Assembly: GCF_004359215.1 (NCBI RefSeq)
Contig: NC_090624.1
Span: forward strand, 1-36,897
DNA length: 36,897 nt
DNA from: Bremia lactucae
Lineage: Eukaryota > Oomycota > Peronosporomycetes > Peronosporales > Peronosporaceae
Direction: 5' to 3'
Shown here in pieces: positions 1-10,432 of this stretch. The notes beneath the pieces are model-generated. The model made no database searches. It was not told where the DNA came from and saw only the letters and a program-made list of their open reading frames with translations. How positions within the stretch are numbered: the stretch's first letter is position 1; every line of letters begins with the position of its first letter. A program made the position numbers and the translations under genes.

Positions 1-84
1 CTCCAACTATTATCTACCTTTTAGATAATATATTAATTAACAACCTTTAGGTGTTAATTTCATGTAACGATACACCCCGTTACA
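1..84 (-). repeat. LTR end, minus orientation, cut by the window edge
   Basis: These 84 bases match the terminal part of the LTRs at 3028-3111 and 28970-29053, including the GTTAATTTCATGTAACGATA block and the closing CGTTACA. Read on the minus strand they are the first bases of an LTR (TGTAACGGGGTG...). The sequence to the right (85 onward) does not resemble the polypurine and 3' internal region that follows the 3' LTR of element B. This is therefore probably the 5' LTR of a minus-strand element lying to the left, or a solo LTR. Confidence 0.8.
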
Positions 85-417
85 CTTGCACTCATGGTGG
101 ATACAAAGAAGCTCTTAGATTTGGCCAAAGCATGCGCTTCCGCGAAAGTTGGCAATAGTAAAAGAAGACTAAATTTACCTTCAGCTTAATCTCCAAAGAC
201 TAACTATAACATGCATGCGCAAGAGCGCACCTCCGACCCTTGTCGCTTATTTCCAGTCAACTTCTCCCTCGTGCTCGATTTGCTGCTTTTTCTTTTCGTT
301 TCTTATGTCTTGCCAATAAAGTTGCTTTATCTACCATCCGGTTGTGGCCTCGCACAGACGGGATACCTTTTCGCTATTATAAATTCGCTGCCGAATCCAG
401 TCCGCAGGCGGTGCGCG
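85..417. other. Spacer between two LTRs, no gene recognised
   Basis: This 333-base stretch lies between an LTR end and the 5' LTR of element A. The short open frames in it (for example 211-432) run into the LTR and show no domain, only a hydrophobic run that is likely chance. The segment has a pyrimidine-rich run near 270-305 and a CCAATAAAG near 313. It may be a scrap of another LTR, but I could not match it to anything else in the window. Confidence 0.4.
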
Positions 418-851
418 TGTCACGGGGTGTGACGTTACATGAAATTAATACTTAAAGGTAATTAAGATATTATCGAAAAGGTAGATAATATTTGAAGAAT
501 AATACCTTACATAGTATTATTCTATAAGCTTATCCATTGGTAGATAAGGCCATTATATCTACTTGCTCCGCGGTCCAGTCAGCGCTCGACGCGCGCAAAG
601 AGAGAGACAGATAAGGCTTTCTTAAATGTTTTGTATAAGTTTATAATGAATTTCTTATTGAGTAGATAGACAAAAAGAACTTAATCATATTAATACAGTT
701 TTTAATCAACAATCTTTAAAGCAAGTGTTATAAAAGAAGACTTCCTCTGCACGTACTAGTGTACGTGAAGTGGCGTGAGGCACCACTCGCACTGAGGCAG
801 TGCGAAGTGGAATTGTACTGAAGCAGTACAAGTCAGTAGTGCCCCGTTGCA
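418..851 (+). repeat. 5' LTR of element A (434 bp)
   Basis: The sequence begins TGTCACGGGGTGTGACG and ends GCCCCGTTGCA, so it has TG...CA ends with short inverted termini. It is the reverse complement, diverged, of the LTRs at 2673-3111, 14144-14600 and 28618-29053. A primer-binding site follows 2 bases later, which fixes it as a 5' LTR. The last 90 bases contain three successive hairpins. No target-site duplication could be assigned. Confidence 0.85.
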
Positions 852-853
852 CC

Positions 854-870
854 TGATAGCACTTTGTAGT
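854..870 (+). other. Primer-binding site of element A
   Basis: TGATAGCACTTTGTAGT starts 2 bases after the LTR end. It differs by one base from the site in element B (TGGTAGCACTTTGTAGT). The position and TGG-like start fit tRNA priming of reverse transcription. I did not identify the tRNA. Confidence 0.6.
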
Positions 871-901
871 CCGTCCAAGGACCACATTTACTCCATCTAA
901 C

Positions 902-2060
902 ATGGACATGTTTGATGATAATGGAAATACGCATCACGTTTCGCGTGATAGCTACTCCTTTCTAACTCACATAGAAAGGAGTGCGGTCGAACGAATGAGT
1001 TCGACCGTAGGGAACGATGCCATCTTGGCCATGCTGTCCGGTTAAGATAGAGACGCCCTCCATTCAGCCATCGCCAAGTTCATACAACATGAACTTGACG
1101 AGGCGAAGGAGAAGGTAGCCTTGCTTAATAAGCAAGGCTCTAAACAGGCAGAACTGTTGAGGTTACAGCAGGTACAGACCTCCTGTACCTGGGATAACGC
1201 ACACGCGTCGCCCGGAAACCTTTAAGCTTGACATCTCTAAGTATAGGGGAGTCGAAGAAGACTCTCTCTTAAGATGGCTTGTCGAGTTGGACGATGCCAT
1301 AAGGGCTCGCCACATCGTCGACGAGCAAATGCAAGTCGCATTTGCTCACTCAAACTTGGCAGGTCGTGCCAAAATTTGGGCACTAGGCCTTAAGTTGCGC
1401 GACTCATATGTCCCAAAGTCGCTAAAGGCTTTTAAAGCTCGGCTCAAACAGACGTTTGAACCGCTTAGGGCTGAGAGGTCAGAGCTTCGGAAACTCAAGC
1501 AAGGCAAGCGTAATGTTCACGCTTATGCCCAGCACATACGACTCTTTTTTTTAGCGAGTTGTATCACGAATAACCCAGTTAATGAACACACGTTGATGAC
1601 GGCGTTCATGCAAGGTCATACAAAAGATTCCGTAAGATCCACCTGTTCCGATTAAAACTAGATACGCTTGGAGAAGCAATATCCGTTGCGGAGCAGGTGG
1701 CCTTTAGCTTGAGATAGGCTCAAGTTAGGTCGTCATCGTATCGTCCTCCAAGACGAAACAAACTTGAAGGTCCAGAACGGATGGATCTCTCTTATTCAAA
1801 AGCGAAAAAACTTCACTTTTCGAGCAATAAGCGATTGCAAAAATGTAATTGCTGTCAAAAGTTGGGACCCTATGCTCATGAGTGTAGTGCTCCACGCCCA
1901 GAACGGAGAAGAACTGAACGTAGTCATGGACCGAATGCCAAAAAGGGCAACGTCTGCGGGTCCGACGTTGTTGCGAAATTGCAACAGCGAGGCGGACCGC
2001 CAAAAAAATGGACGGGGTCAGTAGGGGCGCAACGCCCTACTGATCCAGCAACCTGAAGAG
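902..2060 (+). pseudogene. gag of element A, broken
   Basis: Gag is the structural protein that packages retrotransposon RNA. The frame opens at ATG 902 (MDMFDDNGNTHHVSRD), matching the gag start of element E at 28567 on the minus strand. A TAA at 1043-1045 stops it at codon 48, just after AMLSG, where the relatives read on into LDRDAL. Gag-like sequence resumes in other frames: 1287-1655 has DDAIRARHIVDEQ and the AHAYAQHIR-type region, and about 1764-2024 holds the zinc knuckle. The knuckle reads CNCCQKLGPYAHEC, so the His of CX2CX4HX4C is replaced by Pro. Several indels separate these blocks. It is a dead copy. Confidence 0.85.
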
Positions 2061-2672
2061 AATTTTCAAATCTGTTGACGATAGTTGCCCCATGCACACA
2101 ATCATTATGTGTCTCTGCACCTGGTGGTGAGCTATCTCTCATCACCTTTACGTTAAAAGTAACAAATGATTTGTCACTTAGAGCCCTAGTGGAATGCGGA
2201 GCATCCAATAACTTTATTCGTCGCCAGTCGCTAGAGGGTTGCAGACTCAAATATGTTGAGCGCGGCATCCCTCCAACGAGGATGACGGTGCGTCTAGCCA
2301 CAAGCGCATCGATAAGAGAAATGCAACGCGTGGTGAAATTTCACTACACGTTTAGATATTTACAGCATGATGATGATGCCATTATACTGGATTTGGATGA
2401 CAAATTTGATGTCATCCTAGGTTTGTCTTGGCTCAGAAAATATGAGCCAAGAATCAGCTGGCAGCATCGATCTGTGAAGATGCCTGTCACTTGTTCCTCA
2501 GATGGCCATCTGACGAACATCTTGGAGCGTCCACAAGCGTGTTGATGTACTACGAGTAGTTGCGATGGCCTCACTTGTGGTACGGTCGTTAGTACGACTA
2601 CTCAAGATCTCCGTGTGATGACGAATAACCCTATGGAGTCAGCTGCCGGCGGGTGTGCGAATGCACAGGCAG
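2061..2672 (+). pseudogene. Retropepsin region of element A, inactivated and truncated
   Basis: An open stretch to 2545 aligns with the 259-residue protease segment of element B (APGDEVSLITLKLKVTND and so on). The retropepsin active-site block, ALVDCGASNNFI in B, reads ALVECGASNNFI here, so the catalytic Asp is Glu. A TGA at 2543-2545 ends the frame, although the reading continues (CDGLTCGTVVSTT, then ESAAGG) up to 2672. There the homology to gag-pol stops abruptly at the first base of an inverted LTR. No reverse transcriptase, RNase H or integrase of this element is present. Confidence 0.8.
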
Positions 2673-3111
2673 AGTAACGGGGCACTACTGACTTGTACTG
2701 CTTCAGCACAAGTCCACTTCGCACTGCCTCAGTGCGAGTGGTACCTTACGTCACTAAACGTACACTAGTACATGCAGAGAAAGTCTTCTCTTTAAAACAC
2801 TTGCTTTAAAGAGGGTTAATTAAAGCCTGTATTAGTATGATTAAGTTCTTTTTGTCTATCTACTATCTACTAACTTAATTATAAACTAATACAAAACATG
2901 AAATAAAAGTCTTATCGGTCTTTCTCTTTGCGCGCGTCCAGCGCTGACTGGACCGCGGAGAAAGTAGATATAATGGTCTGTATCTACCAATGGATAAGAT
3001 TTTTGAATATTACCATTCCAATTAATATTCTCCAATATTATATACTTTTTTAGATAATATATAATTAACAACCTTTAGTGCTAATTTCATGTAACGATAC
3101 ACCTCGTTACA
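2673..3111 (-). repeat. 3' LTR of element B (about 439 bp)
   Basis: On the plus strand it reads AGTAACGGGGCACTAC to CACCTCGTTACA, the reverse complement of the LTR type at 418-851. On its right a purine-rich tract (minus strand) and integrase with chromodomain follow, which makes it the 3' LTR of the minus-strand element. Its terminal base is mutated (A for T at 2673). The U5 hairpins lie at about 2690-2775. Confidence 0.85.
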
Positions 3112-3126
3112 TCTCCCATCCCCCTT
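3112..3126 (-). other. Polypurine tract of element B
   Basis: On the minus strand the bases just upstream of the 3' LTR read AAGGGGGATGGGAGA. An uninterrupted purine run (apart from one T) directly against the 3' LTR is the expected primer for plus-strand DNA synthesis in LTR retrotransposons. Element E has an equivalent, weaker tract at 21717-21730. Confidence 0.65.
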
Positions 3127-3230
3127 AAACGACAATCACTCTGACTGTCATTGGGTAGAGTGGTCACTGTAAGAAAACTTTACGAAGAACGAGGTTGATT
3201 GGTCAGACTCATCATTTCTAATTCTATCGC

Positions 3231-4470
3231 ATGGTTAACAAGTCCATGCGGTATGGGAATAGTGTGGCGCCTTCAGCTGCGGTTCATGCCAGCGCGGGCG
3301 ACGCAGTATTGTCTCTTGCGGCAGGCGTTCCGTCTGCTGTAGATTATCTTCTCTCGCACCTCTTAATGTTGTGGGTGCACGTGGTGATACACCACGTGAA
3401 TGCGAGTCCTCTTCAGAGGTCGACTACGAATGCGAGTCGGACGAAATGACCAACTCGGGAGAACAGAACTGTCGCCTGATCATCGTCAGACGGCTGTCTA
3501 TGAGCCTTTGAATGAGGGGGCTCATTCGAGTCGACATGCTGGTAGAATTCGTTACAGCATGTTCGGTTCCGACAATGAGGATGGTTCCGCATCGCCTGCA
3601 CCGTCTCCCGTGCCGTCACCCACACTTATTTCTTTGCGTAGTGATGACGATGGCGTAAGCCATCGTAGTAAAAGTTCTTATTGATCACCTGCTTCAGTGG
3701 GTACCACTCAGGGAATCGTAGATACTAAAATGTCTCGTCCTGCCCCCTGAGAAGAAGCCGTGGCTTTTGCCCGAGCAGCTAATTAATAGCTTATCTGGAG
3801 AGACTACTCCTGACAAAAAATATTCCTTTTTTGTTGCGACAAAGCTACATGGTCTTGATCTCAGCGCGAAGAACTTTCGCGCTGAGGAAGATTTTTATCT
3901 CGATTCTTTTTTTAAGCATCGATGGGTCTCGTCATACTGACGGACGAGGCCCTTAACGTCAGCAACCAGCTGGGAACAAGACTTCCAGCTGTCATGTGAA
4001 GGTAGATAACCACGCCAGCGAACAAGATAACTCGTTCGCCGACCCTTCACATCACGGTGGTTCTGGATACGTTCCACAAGGAAACGTTATTCACCATGGG
4101 GATTCACCAATGGTTGTGGTGGAGGAGAGAAAATTAGATCCGAATCGTGTGTCGGATCTAATGTCGAGGATCGACAAAATCGATCATCATCTACTCCATG
4201 ATTTGGAGGAGGGACATGACTACGAACGCGGCAAACGTCGCTTGTTGGAGCAGATGGTGCAGGCTCACCATATCGAGCGGTTGGAAGACCGTTCGAAGAG
4301 TGTGTACTCCATGTTGGAGTACGAACGGAAATATCATGCTGTTTGCGATGAGCTGTCGTCAACTCATCGCAGTTTCGAGGATATTCGGAACCGTCAGTCC
4401 AACATTAGAATCTGGTTCGCGATCACAAGAATCTTTTGGGGATTCTTGAAAAGGGATGTCAAATCCGTCC
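3231..4470 (+). pseudogene. Antisense coiled-coil reading frame at the 3' end of element B
   Basis: On the strand opposite to pol, this region gives protein-like sequence in three successive blocks separated by frameshifts. About 3330-3684 is an acidic and Ser/Pro-rich stretch (DTPRECESSSEVDYECESD, then GSDNEDGSASPAPSP). About 3780-3940 reads GETTPDKKYSFFVATKLHG and FYLDSFFKHRW. About 4000-4430 is an open 205-codon frame (ends 4613) with a heptad-like charged part: LMSRIDKIDHHLLHDLEEGH, GKRRLLEQM, MLEYERKYHAVCDELS. The minus strand has many stops at 3640-3895 but is also open at 4087-4362 (pol linker) and codes the chromodomain at 3895-4077. Element E has matching blocks on its plus strand. 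It could be a second gene of the element, a domesticated or captured ORF, or a partial chance mirror of pol. Confidence 0.4.
3895..4077 (-). pseudogene. Chromodomain at the C-terminus of element B integrase
   Basis: The minus-strand frame reads ERIQNHRDVKGRRTSYLVRW, then RGYLPSHDSW, then VKGLVRQYDETH. This is the chromodomain typical of Gypsy chromovirus integrases, which directs insertion to histone-marked chromatin. The conserved aromatic and WRGY...SW positions are present. The expected Glu after DSW is Lys (DSWK). It is separated from the integrase body by a linker (4087-4362) ending PPPQPLVNPHGE and a stop, so the fusion is broken. Confidence 0.85.
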
Positions 4471-5964
4471 TCGCAAGAAGCCGCATACTGACGGTACGGG
4501 CGGAGCCGACCAACGTAATACGTAGGATGCGAACGCCTCCTACGTGGCGATTCTATTGTGTATGCATTGCCTCTGTGATGCAGTACACGGAAAGGCCCAA
4601 TGAACTTGGGTAGTAGTTTACTGCTACCCATATTAGTGACTTCACGCTTAGGTAGGTTTACCGTAGAGAGTGGCACTCGATCATTAATGTTAAATGAATG
4701 AACATTTGCTCTTCCATGTTTGTCTGCATTCCGTTTCTGACGGCCCACTGCGTTAGCAATGGAATCCTGAATGAAACGGATTATTGATTCTCGAGTTAGC
4801 AGGAATTCTTCTGCTGACTCATTTACTTCGTCTTTTTCAGTACGCTCAGTGCGTACTGCCATGAGATCATTCTCGTCTTCGATGTCGATATCTTCGACAT
4901 CGACATCACTCGCGTCGTTGTTAACTTCGACGCGTGATGAGCATGAGTCAGGAATACTTTTTCTCGTGCGAGTCCACCCACTTAAACTAGAGGATCCCTC
5001 TAATTGGGTGGGTATGCGAGGATGGCGTAAGCCATTCACGAAGAATGGTGTATGCGTTGTAGAAGCATGAACCGAATTATTGATGGCGAATTCGACAATC
5101 GGTAAAAACTCGCTCCAATTTGGATTCGATTGGACGCAACCTCGAAGCATCTCTTCGAGGGCGCGATTCTCGCGTTCCGTCTGACCATCTGTCGCTGGAT
5201 GATCAGAAGTTGACATAGTCAGTCGTGTTCCGAGAGATTAGAACACGGATTGCTAAAACTCCGCCGTGATCCGTGGATCTCTAACCGAGACCAGTTCACG
5301 CGGTAATTCGTGGAGTTTGAATACCGCGTAGATAAAGAGACGGGCACAGCCCAAAGCCGTGATCGACTTTGGTACTGCAGCAAGATGTACCATCTTGCTG
5401 AATCTGTCAACAAACCAGGAATTCCATTGTTTTTGTGATTGGCTTCGGGAGATCCGAAGACGAAGTCCATAGATACGGACTGCCAACACTCTGCCGGAAG
5501 TGGTAGAGGTTAAAGAGGCGCACGGGATGAAGGGCTAGGCTTCACCCGTTGACATACCTCGCAAGCACGAATGTACCAGCGCACGAACTGATACAGGCGG
5601 GGCCCATTAAAAGTCGCGACTTACAGTGAGATAAGTTTTCTCACGTCCACGATGTTCACTTGTTGGTGCATCGTTACATCCATACATGATGCACCAGCGC
5701 AAATCATTGTGAGTTGGGACGACGACACGTGGAGTGTCGCCGGCAACGGCTATGTAATACGATAAGCCGTGGCGTGTGTGTATCAATCGGATGAAGATCG
5801 ATATAAGCCGGTAAATCTATAAAAGTTATATCGTGTGGATTCATAGACGATCCATTAAACGCAAAAGGTCCTTGTCGTCTTTGTAGGTTTTCTATATGTC
5901 ATGAAACAAGGTTGATGACAGAACACTTGAAATTAGTGTTGCAACAAAGAGATTACTTTTACTG
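4359..5964 (-). pseudogene. Integrase of element B, copy 1, frameshifted
   Basis: Integrase inserts the cDNA into the genome. Reading leftward, the zinc-binding N-terminal region is decayed around 5560-5720 (NDAPTSEHRGREKTYLT). The core follows at 5219-5489 in two frames (MDFVFGSPEANHK, then VDRFSKMVHLAAVPKSITAL, ending RITAEF). The 285-codon frame 4359-5216 starts MSTSDHPATDGQTERENR, holding the Glu-bearing last part of the DD35E core, and continues with EFAINNSVHAST and the C-terminal KFIGPFRVL domain. At least two frameshifts and several stops break the gene. Confidence 0.85.
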
Positions 5965-6407
5965 TTGGAATGCGCAGCCAGCTTGAAATCCGGTCGGCAT
6001 AGCCGCCTCGCTTATTCTTGCGAGAGGTGGGGGCTGTTTACGGCCGATCGTAATGAATTATGGTCCGTATATACATTGAACGGTCTATCTCCGAGGAGAT
6101 TGACCCAAAACTTAGCCAGTGCATATTTCATGGCAAGAATTTTCTTGTCATGCACTGGGTATTTGCGTTCACCTGGTTGTAGCTAACGCAATTGGTAACA
6201 AACAACGCGCTCCGCGCCGTCTGTATCGTATCGCATTAACGCACAGCCGATTGTGAAATCGCTGGCGTCACGGACCACATAAAATGGTCTGTCTTGATCT
6301 GCAATCGCCAAGATGGGCGATTGAGATAAACTGTCATCTCGGCATAATTGCGGGAGTACTTGTGCAAGTACGCCGCTAACCCAAGGAACTTCTGAGTCCC
6401 TTGACAT
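5965..6407 (-). pseudogene. RNase H of element B, copy 1, broken
   Basis: The frame 6183-6407 carries VVRDASDFTIGCAL, the first catalytic Asp block of Gypsy RNase H. A TAG then interrupts the frame after YQLR, and the reading resumes in the same frame. The normal DKEIL block reads DKKIL, losing the catalytic Glu, while YTDHNSL with its Asp is kept. The same stop and the same Lys occur in copy 2 at 10433-10875. Confidence 0.8.
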
Positions 6408-6450
6408 CGACTGGAACTGTCCAGTCGGTAATTACCTTGATCTTTTTGGA

Positions 6451-7538
6451 TCAGGGCGCACGCCCGTGTTTACCGACGATGGACCTAAGAAGTGGTATTT
6501 CGCTTGCAGCGAATATACACTTCTTGAGATTTGCATACAACTTACGCTTTAGGCATAAGTGTAAGATTCTGACGAACGTGAGTTTTATGAACTTCCACGT
6601 CCGTCTTACCGTCCATGGCCCGGCTATGGACGAATACATCGTCGAAATAACTCGGTGCGAAATCCCGCACCGGTCTCAACAGATTTGTTACACATCTGTT
6701 GAATGTTGCAGGGGCGTTACTAAGCCCCTGTGGCATTACGAGGCATTCCCAGAGCATCCAACTAGGAGTGCTCACTGCTGTGTATGGGATGTCTTGTTCA
6801 CGCATAAGGATCTGATAAAACCCATTCATCAGATTCATAGACGAAAAGATGGTACTCTTAGACATACTGTCTATGATTACTCCTTTTCTAGGTATCGGCG
6901 TTTGAGCCGGTACCGTTGCAGCATTCATTTTATCGAATGCGTGTGCTATCCGCCACCCTCTTGTGGCCGTTCACACGCAGAAGGTCGGAGAGCTATGTGG
7001 AAAGTTGATTCCGGCACATGGCCCGCTGCTAAGCGATCGGCAAAGAATTTGTCGATCGCAAGTACTTGTTCACGAGGCTGTGACCACTGCTTCAAGGCAC
7101 AGTAATTTAAGCCCGGTTTGAGCTCGATCTCATGTCGAGTGCCTTTATCCTTAGGCAACTCGCATAAAATTGCTCCAGCGAATACAATCCTGAATTCAAT
7201 CAAATCCTTGTATAAAGGATTTGTTTTGAGTGACTCCCAGGATTGAGTAGTATATTTCTCAATCCGAGTCTTCACATCGAGGACACTTTCGTCTATCAAT
7301 GAGCTGCTGAGAATCCATTCGTTCTCTGCAAAAAGTACCGCTGATCGTTATCGGTCACGTATTCGTCCTCTGTAAAGAGTATGCAGATCTGCTTGATTCT
7401 ACCACTATGCAGATCTCTCAAGAGCCGCTTGGGTTCTACGGCTGGTAATTGAGTTATCTCCGAAGTTAACTTCGGAGGCGCATACAGATCAAGTGTATAA
7501 GCGCCTAGTCTTGATCCGTTATTAACCAAGACATTCAA
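6451..7538 (-). pseudogene. Reverse transcriptase of element B, copy 1, frameshifted
   Basis: Three frames together make the RT. 7296-7538 is the linker after the protease. 6946-7299 holds the RT N-terminus (ELPKDKGTRHEIELKPG). 6542-6928 has the fingers and palm with VMPQGLSNAPATF and the catalytic YFDDVFVHS. The breaks at about 7296 and 6946 are shared with copy 2. A further indel at about 6552-6570 is private to this copy and ends the palm frame early; the reading continues at 6451-6639. Confidence 0.85.
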
Positions 7539-7665
7539 TGTCTCGTTTCTCCCTGGGATTTATCCACAGACTGCCGAGGGATCAATCTCTCGGGATGCTG
7601 AATTAGTCACTTCAGCATTAAGTGCTTAAGGAGATTTCTCCTCAAGTACTTAGTGACTTATTCCC

Positions 7666-8445
7666 TCAACGTCTTCCGACTGTGATTGCGCTATCACAAT
7701 CACAGTCCTCTACGGTCGACTCTCTGCTCGACCTAGGATCATCGTGTTGTCCTTTCTGGGCAACCGGTATACTCCTTGAATGTCGCTCGCTAGGCGAACA
7801 TTCATGTCTCAATCCACTCGACTTATTTAAGTGATGGACCTTCAGTGCTGCCTGTGCATTCGCACAGCCGCCGGCAGCTGACTCCACAAGGTGATTAATA
7901 ATCACACTGTGATCTTGTGCATTCGTACTAACGACCGTACAACAAGTGAAGCCATCGCAACTACTCGTAGTACATCCACACGCTTGTGAACGGTCCAAGA
8001 CGTTCATCAGGTGGCCATCTGATGAACAAGTGGCAGGCATCTTTACGGATCGATGCTGCCAGCTGATTCTTTGCTCGTATTTTCTAAGCCAAGGTAAACC
8101 TAGAATGACATCAAATTTGTCATCCAAATCCAGTACGATGAAATCATCATCGTACTGTAAATCTTTTAACGTGTAGTGAAATTTCACTACGCGTTTCATT
8201 ACTGTTATCGATGCGCCTGTCGCTAGACGCACCGTCATCCTCGTTGGAGGGATGTCGCGCTCAACATATTTGAGCCTACGACCCTCTAGTGACTGGCGAC
8301 GAATAAAGTTATTCGACGCTCCGCAGTCCACTAGGGCTCTGAGTGACAAATCATTTGTCACTTTCAACTTCAAGGTGATGAGGGATACCTCATCACCAGG
8401 TGCAGAGACACATAATGATTGTGTGTCTGGAGCAACTTTTGTCAA
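7666..8445 (-). CDS. Protease segment of element B, copy 1 (intact 259-codon frame)
   Basis: This frame holds the retropepsin that would cut the Gag-Pol polyprotein. The active site reads ALVDCGASNNFI, with Cys where most retropepsins have Thr or Ser after the Asp, and the second conserved block is DVILGLPWLRKYE. The frame is open, but the rest of pol is broken, so a functional product is unlikely. It appears identical to 12133-12912. Confidence 0.7.
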   Translation of the reverse strand: MTKVAPDTQSLCVSAPGDEVSLITLKLKVTNDLSLRALVDCGASNNFIRRQSLEGRRLKYVERDIPPTRMTVRLATGASITVMKRVVKFHYTLKDLQYDDDFIVLDLDDKFDVILGLPWLRKYEQRISWQHRSVKMPATCSSDGHLMNVLDRSQACGCTTSSCDGFTCCTVVSTNAQDHSVIINHLVESAAGGCANAQAALKVHHLNKSSGLRHECSPSERHSRSIPVAQKGQHDDPRSSRESTVEDCDCDSAITVGRR

Positions 8446-8495
8446 GAGATTTGCAAATTCTCTTGAGGTTGCTGGATCAGTAGGGCGTTGCGCCC

Positions 8496-8877
8496 CTACT
8501 GACCCCGTCCATTTTTTGGCGGTCCGCCTCGCTGTTGCGATTTCGCAACAACGTCGGATCCGCGACCGTTGCCCTTTTTGGCATACGATCCAAAATTACG
8601 TTCAGTACCTTTTGGTGCTGGACGTGGGGCACTACACTCATGAGCGTAATGTCCCAATTTTTGGCAGCGATGGCATTTCTGCGATCGCTTATTGTTCGGA
8701 AAGCGAGGTCTCTCGCTTTCGACGTAGGAAAGGTCCATGGGTTCTGGACCTCCTAATTCGTGTCGTCTTGGTGGACGATATGATGACGAACTTGCTTGAG
8801 CCTGTCTCAAGCTAAAGTCCTCCTGTTCCGCAACGGATATTGCTTCTTCAAGCGTATCCAGTTCCAAGCGGAACAGG
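8496..8877 (-). pseudogene. C-terminal gag fragment of element B, copy 1
   Basis: The frame shows LFRLELDTLEEAISVAEQE, PEPMDLSYVE and an intact CCHC zinc knuckle (CHRCQKLGHYAHEC), then a Lys/Arg/Gly-rich tail (KKGNGRGSDVVA). The sequence is cut on its N-terminal side by the run of N at 8878. This copy diverges from copy 2 to the right of about 8573. Confidence 0.8.
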
Positions 8878-8948
8878 NNNNNNNNNNNNNNNNNNNNNNN
8901 NNNNNNNNNNNNNNNNNNNNNNNNNNNNNNNNNNNNNNNNNNNNNNNN
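8878..8948. other. Assembly gap (71 N)
   Basis: A run of N joins the gag part of copy 1 to the integrase part of copy 2. The arrangement of the two pol copies on either side depends on this scaffold join. Confidence 0.99.
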
Positions 8949-10432
8949 CCGCGTACTGATGGTACGGGCGGAGCCGACCAACGTAAAACGTAGGATGCGT
9001 TCGCATCCTACGTGGCAATTCTATTGTGTACGCATTGCCTCTGCGATGCAGTACACGGAAAGGCCCAATGAACTTGGGTAGTAGTTTACTGCTACCCACA
9101 TTAGTGACTACACGCTTAGGTAGGTTTACCGTAGAGAGTGGCACTCGATCATTAATGTTAAATGAATGAACATTTGCTCTTCCATGTTTGTCTGCATTCC
9201 GTTTCTGACGGCCCACTGCGTTAGCAATGGAATCCTGAACGAAACGGATTATTGATTCTCGAGTTAGCAGGAATTCTTCTGCTGACTCATTTACTTCGTC
9301 TTTTTCAGTACGCTCAGTGCGTACTGCCATGAGATCATTCTCGTCTTCGATGTCGATATCTTCGACATCGACATCACTCGCGTCGTTGTTAACTTCGACG
9401 CGTGATGAGCATGAGTCAGGAATACTTTTTCTCGTGCGAGTCCACCCACTTAAACTAGAGGATCCCTCTAATTGGGTGGGTATGCGAGGATGGCGTAAGC
9501 CATTCACGAAGAATGGTGTATGCGTTGTAGAAGCATGAACCGAATTATTGATGGCGAATTCGACAATCGGTAAAAACTCGCTCCAATTTGGATTCGATTG
9601 GACGCAACCTCGAAGCATCTCTTCGAGGGCGCGATTCTCGCGTTCCGTCTGACCATCTGTCGCTGGATGATCAGAAGTTGACATAGTCAGTCGTGTTCCG
9701 AGAGATTAGAACACGGATTGCTAAAACTCCGCCGTGATCCGTGGATCTCTAACCGAGACCAGTTCACGCGGTAATTCGTGGAGTTTGAATACCGCGTAGA
9801 TAAAGAGACGGGCACAGCCCAAAGCCGTGATCGACTTTGGTACTGCAGCAAGATGTACCATCTTGCTGAATCTGTCAACAAACCAGGAATTCCATTGTTT
9901 TTGTGATTGGCTTCGGGAGATCCGAAGACGAAGTCCATAGATACGGACTGCCAACACTCTGCCGGAAGTGGTAGAGGTTAAAGAGGCGCACGGGATGAAG
10001 GGCTAGGCTTCACCCGTTGACATACCTCGCAAGCACGAATGTACCAGCGCACGAACTGATACAGGCGGGGCCCATTAAAAGTCGCGACTTACAGTGAGAT
10101 AAGTTTTCTCACGTCCACGATGTTCACTTGTTGGTGCATCGTTACATCCATACATGATGCACCAGCGCAAATCATTGTGAGTTGGGACGACGACACGTGG
10201 AGTGTCGCCGGCAACGGCTATGTAATACGATAAGCCGTGGCGTGTGTGTATCAATCGGATGAAGATCGATATAAGCCGGTAAATCTATAAAAGTTATATC
10301 GTGTGGATTCATAGACGATCCATTAAACGCAAAAGGTCCTTGTCGTCTTTGTAGGTTTTCTATATGTCATGAAACAAGGTTGATGACAGAACACTTGAAA
10401 TTAGTGTTGCAACAAAGAGATTACTTTTACTG
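8949..10432 (-). pseudogene. Integrase of element B, copy 2, frameshifted and cut by the gap
   Basis: Collinear with 4480-5964. The 9684 frame starts MSTSDHPATDGQTERENR and runs through the C-terminal domain (RRMRTHPTFYVGRLRPYHQY) into the gap, so the chromodomain is missing. The core part 9687-9957 has the same frameshift as copy 1. The zinc-binding N-terminus near 10030-10190 is decayed in the same way. The left 250 bases or so differ from copy 1 by several substitutions, while the rest looks almost identical. Confidence 0.85.

Larger units (their letters stand above)
418..2672 (+). mobile_element. Element A: truncated plus-strand Ty3/Gypsy retrotransposon
   Basis: The order LTR, primer-binding site, gag, protease is that of a Ty3/Gypsy element, and the sequences match elements B and E. 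The element stops after the protease, directly against the 3' LTR of minus-strand element B. The rest of A is not found to the right of B (after 14600), so this is not a simple nested insertion. The five bases left of B (GGCAG) and right of B (GTGGC) do not match as a target duplication. Confidence 0.8.

Noticed and set aside
211..455. Two overlapping short plus-strand frames with a hydrophobic stretch
   Set aside because: They run into the LTR at 418, have no domain or promoter motif, and the hydrophobic run comes from a pyrimidine-rich tract.
6401..7105. Long plus-strand frame of 234 codons (also at 10934-11572)
   Set aside because: It is antisense to the RT palm with its YFDD motif, and the minus strand carries the conserved residues.
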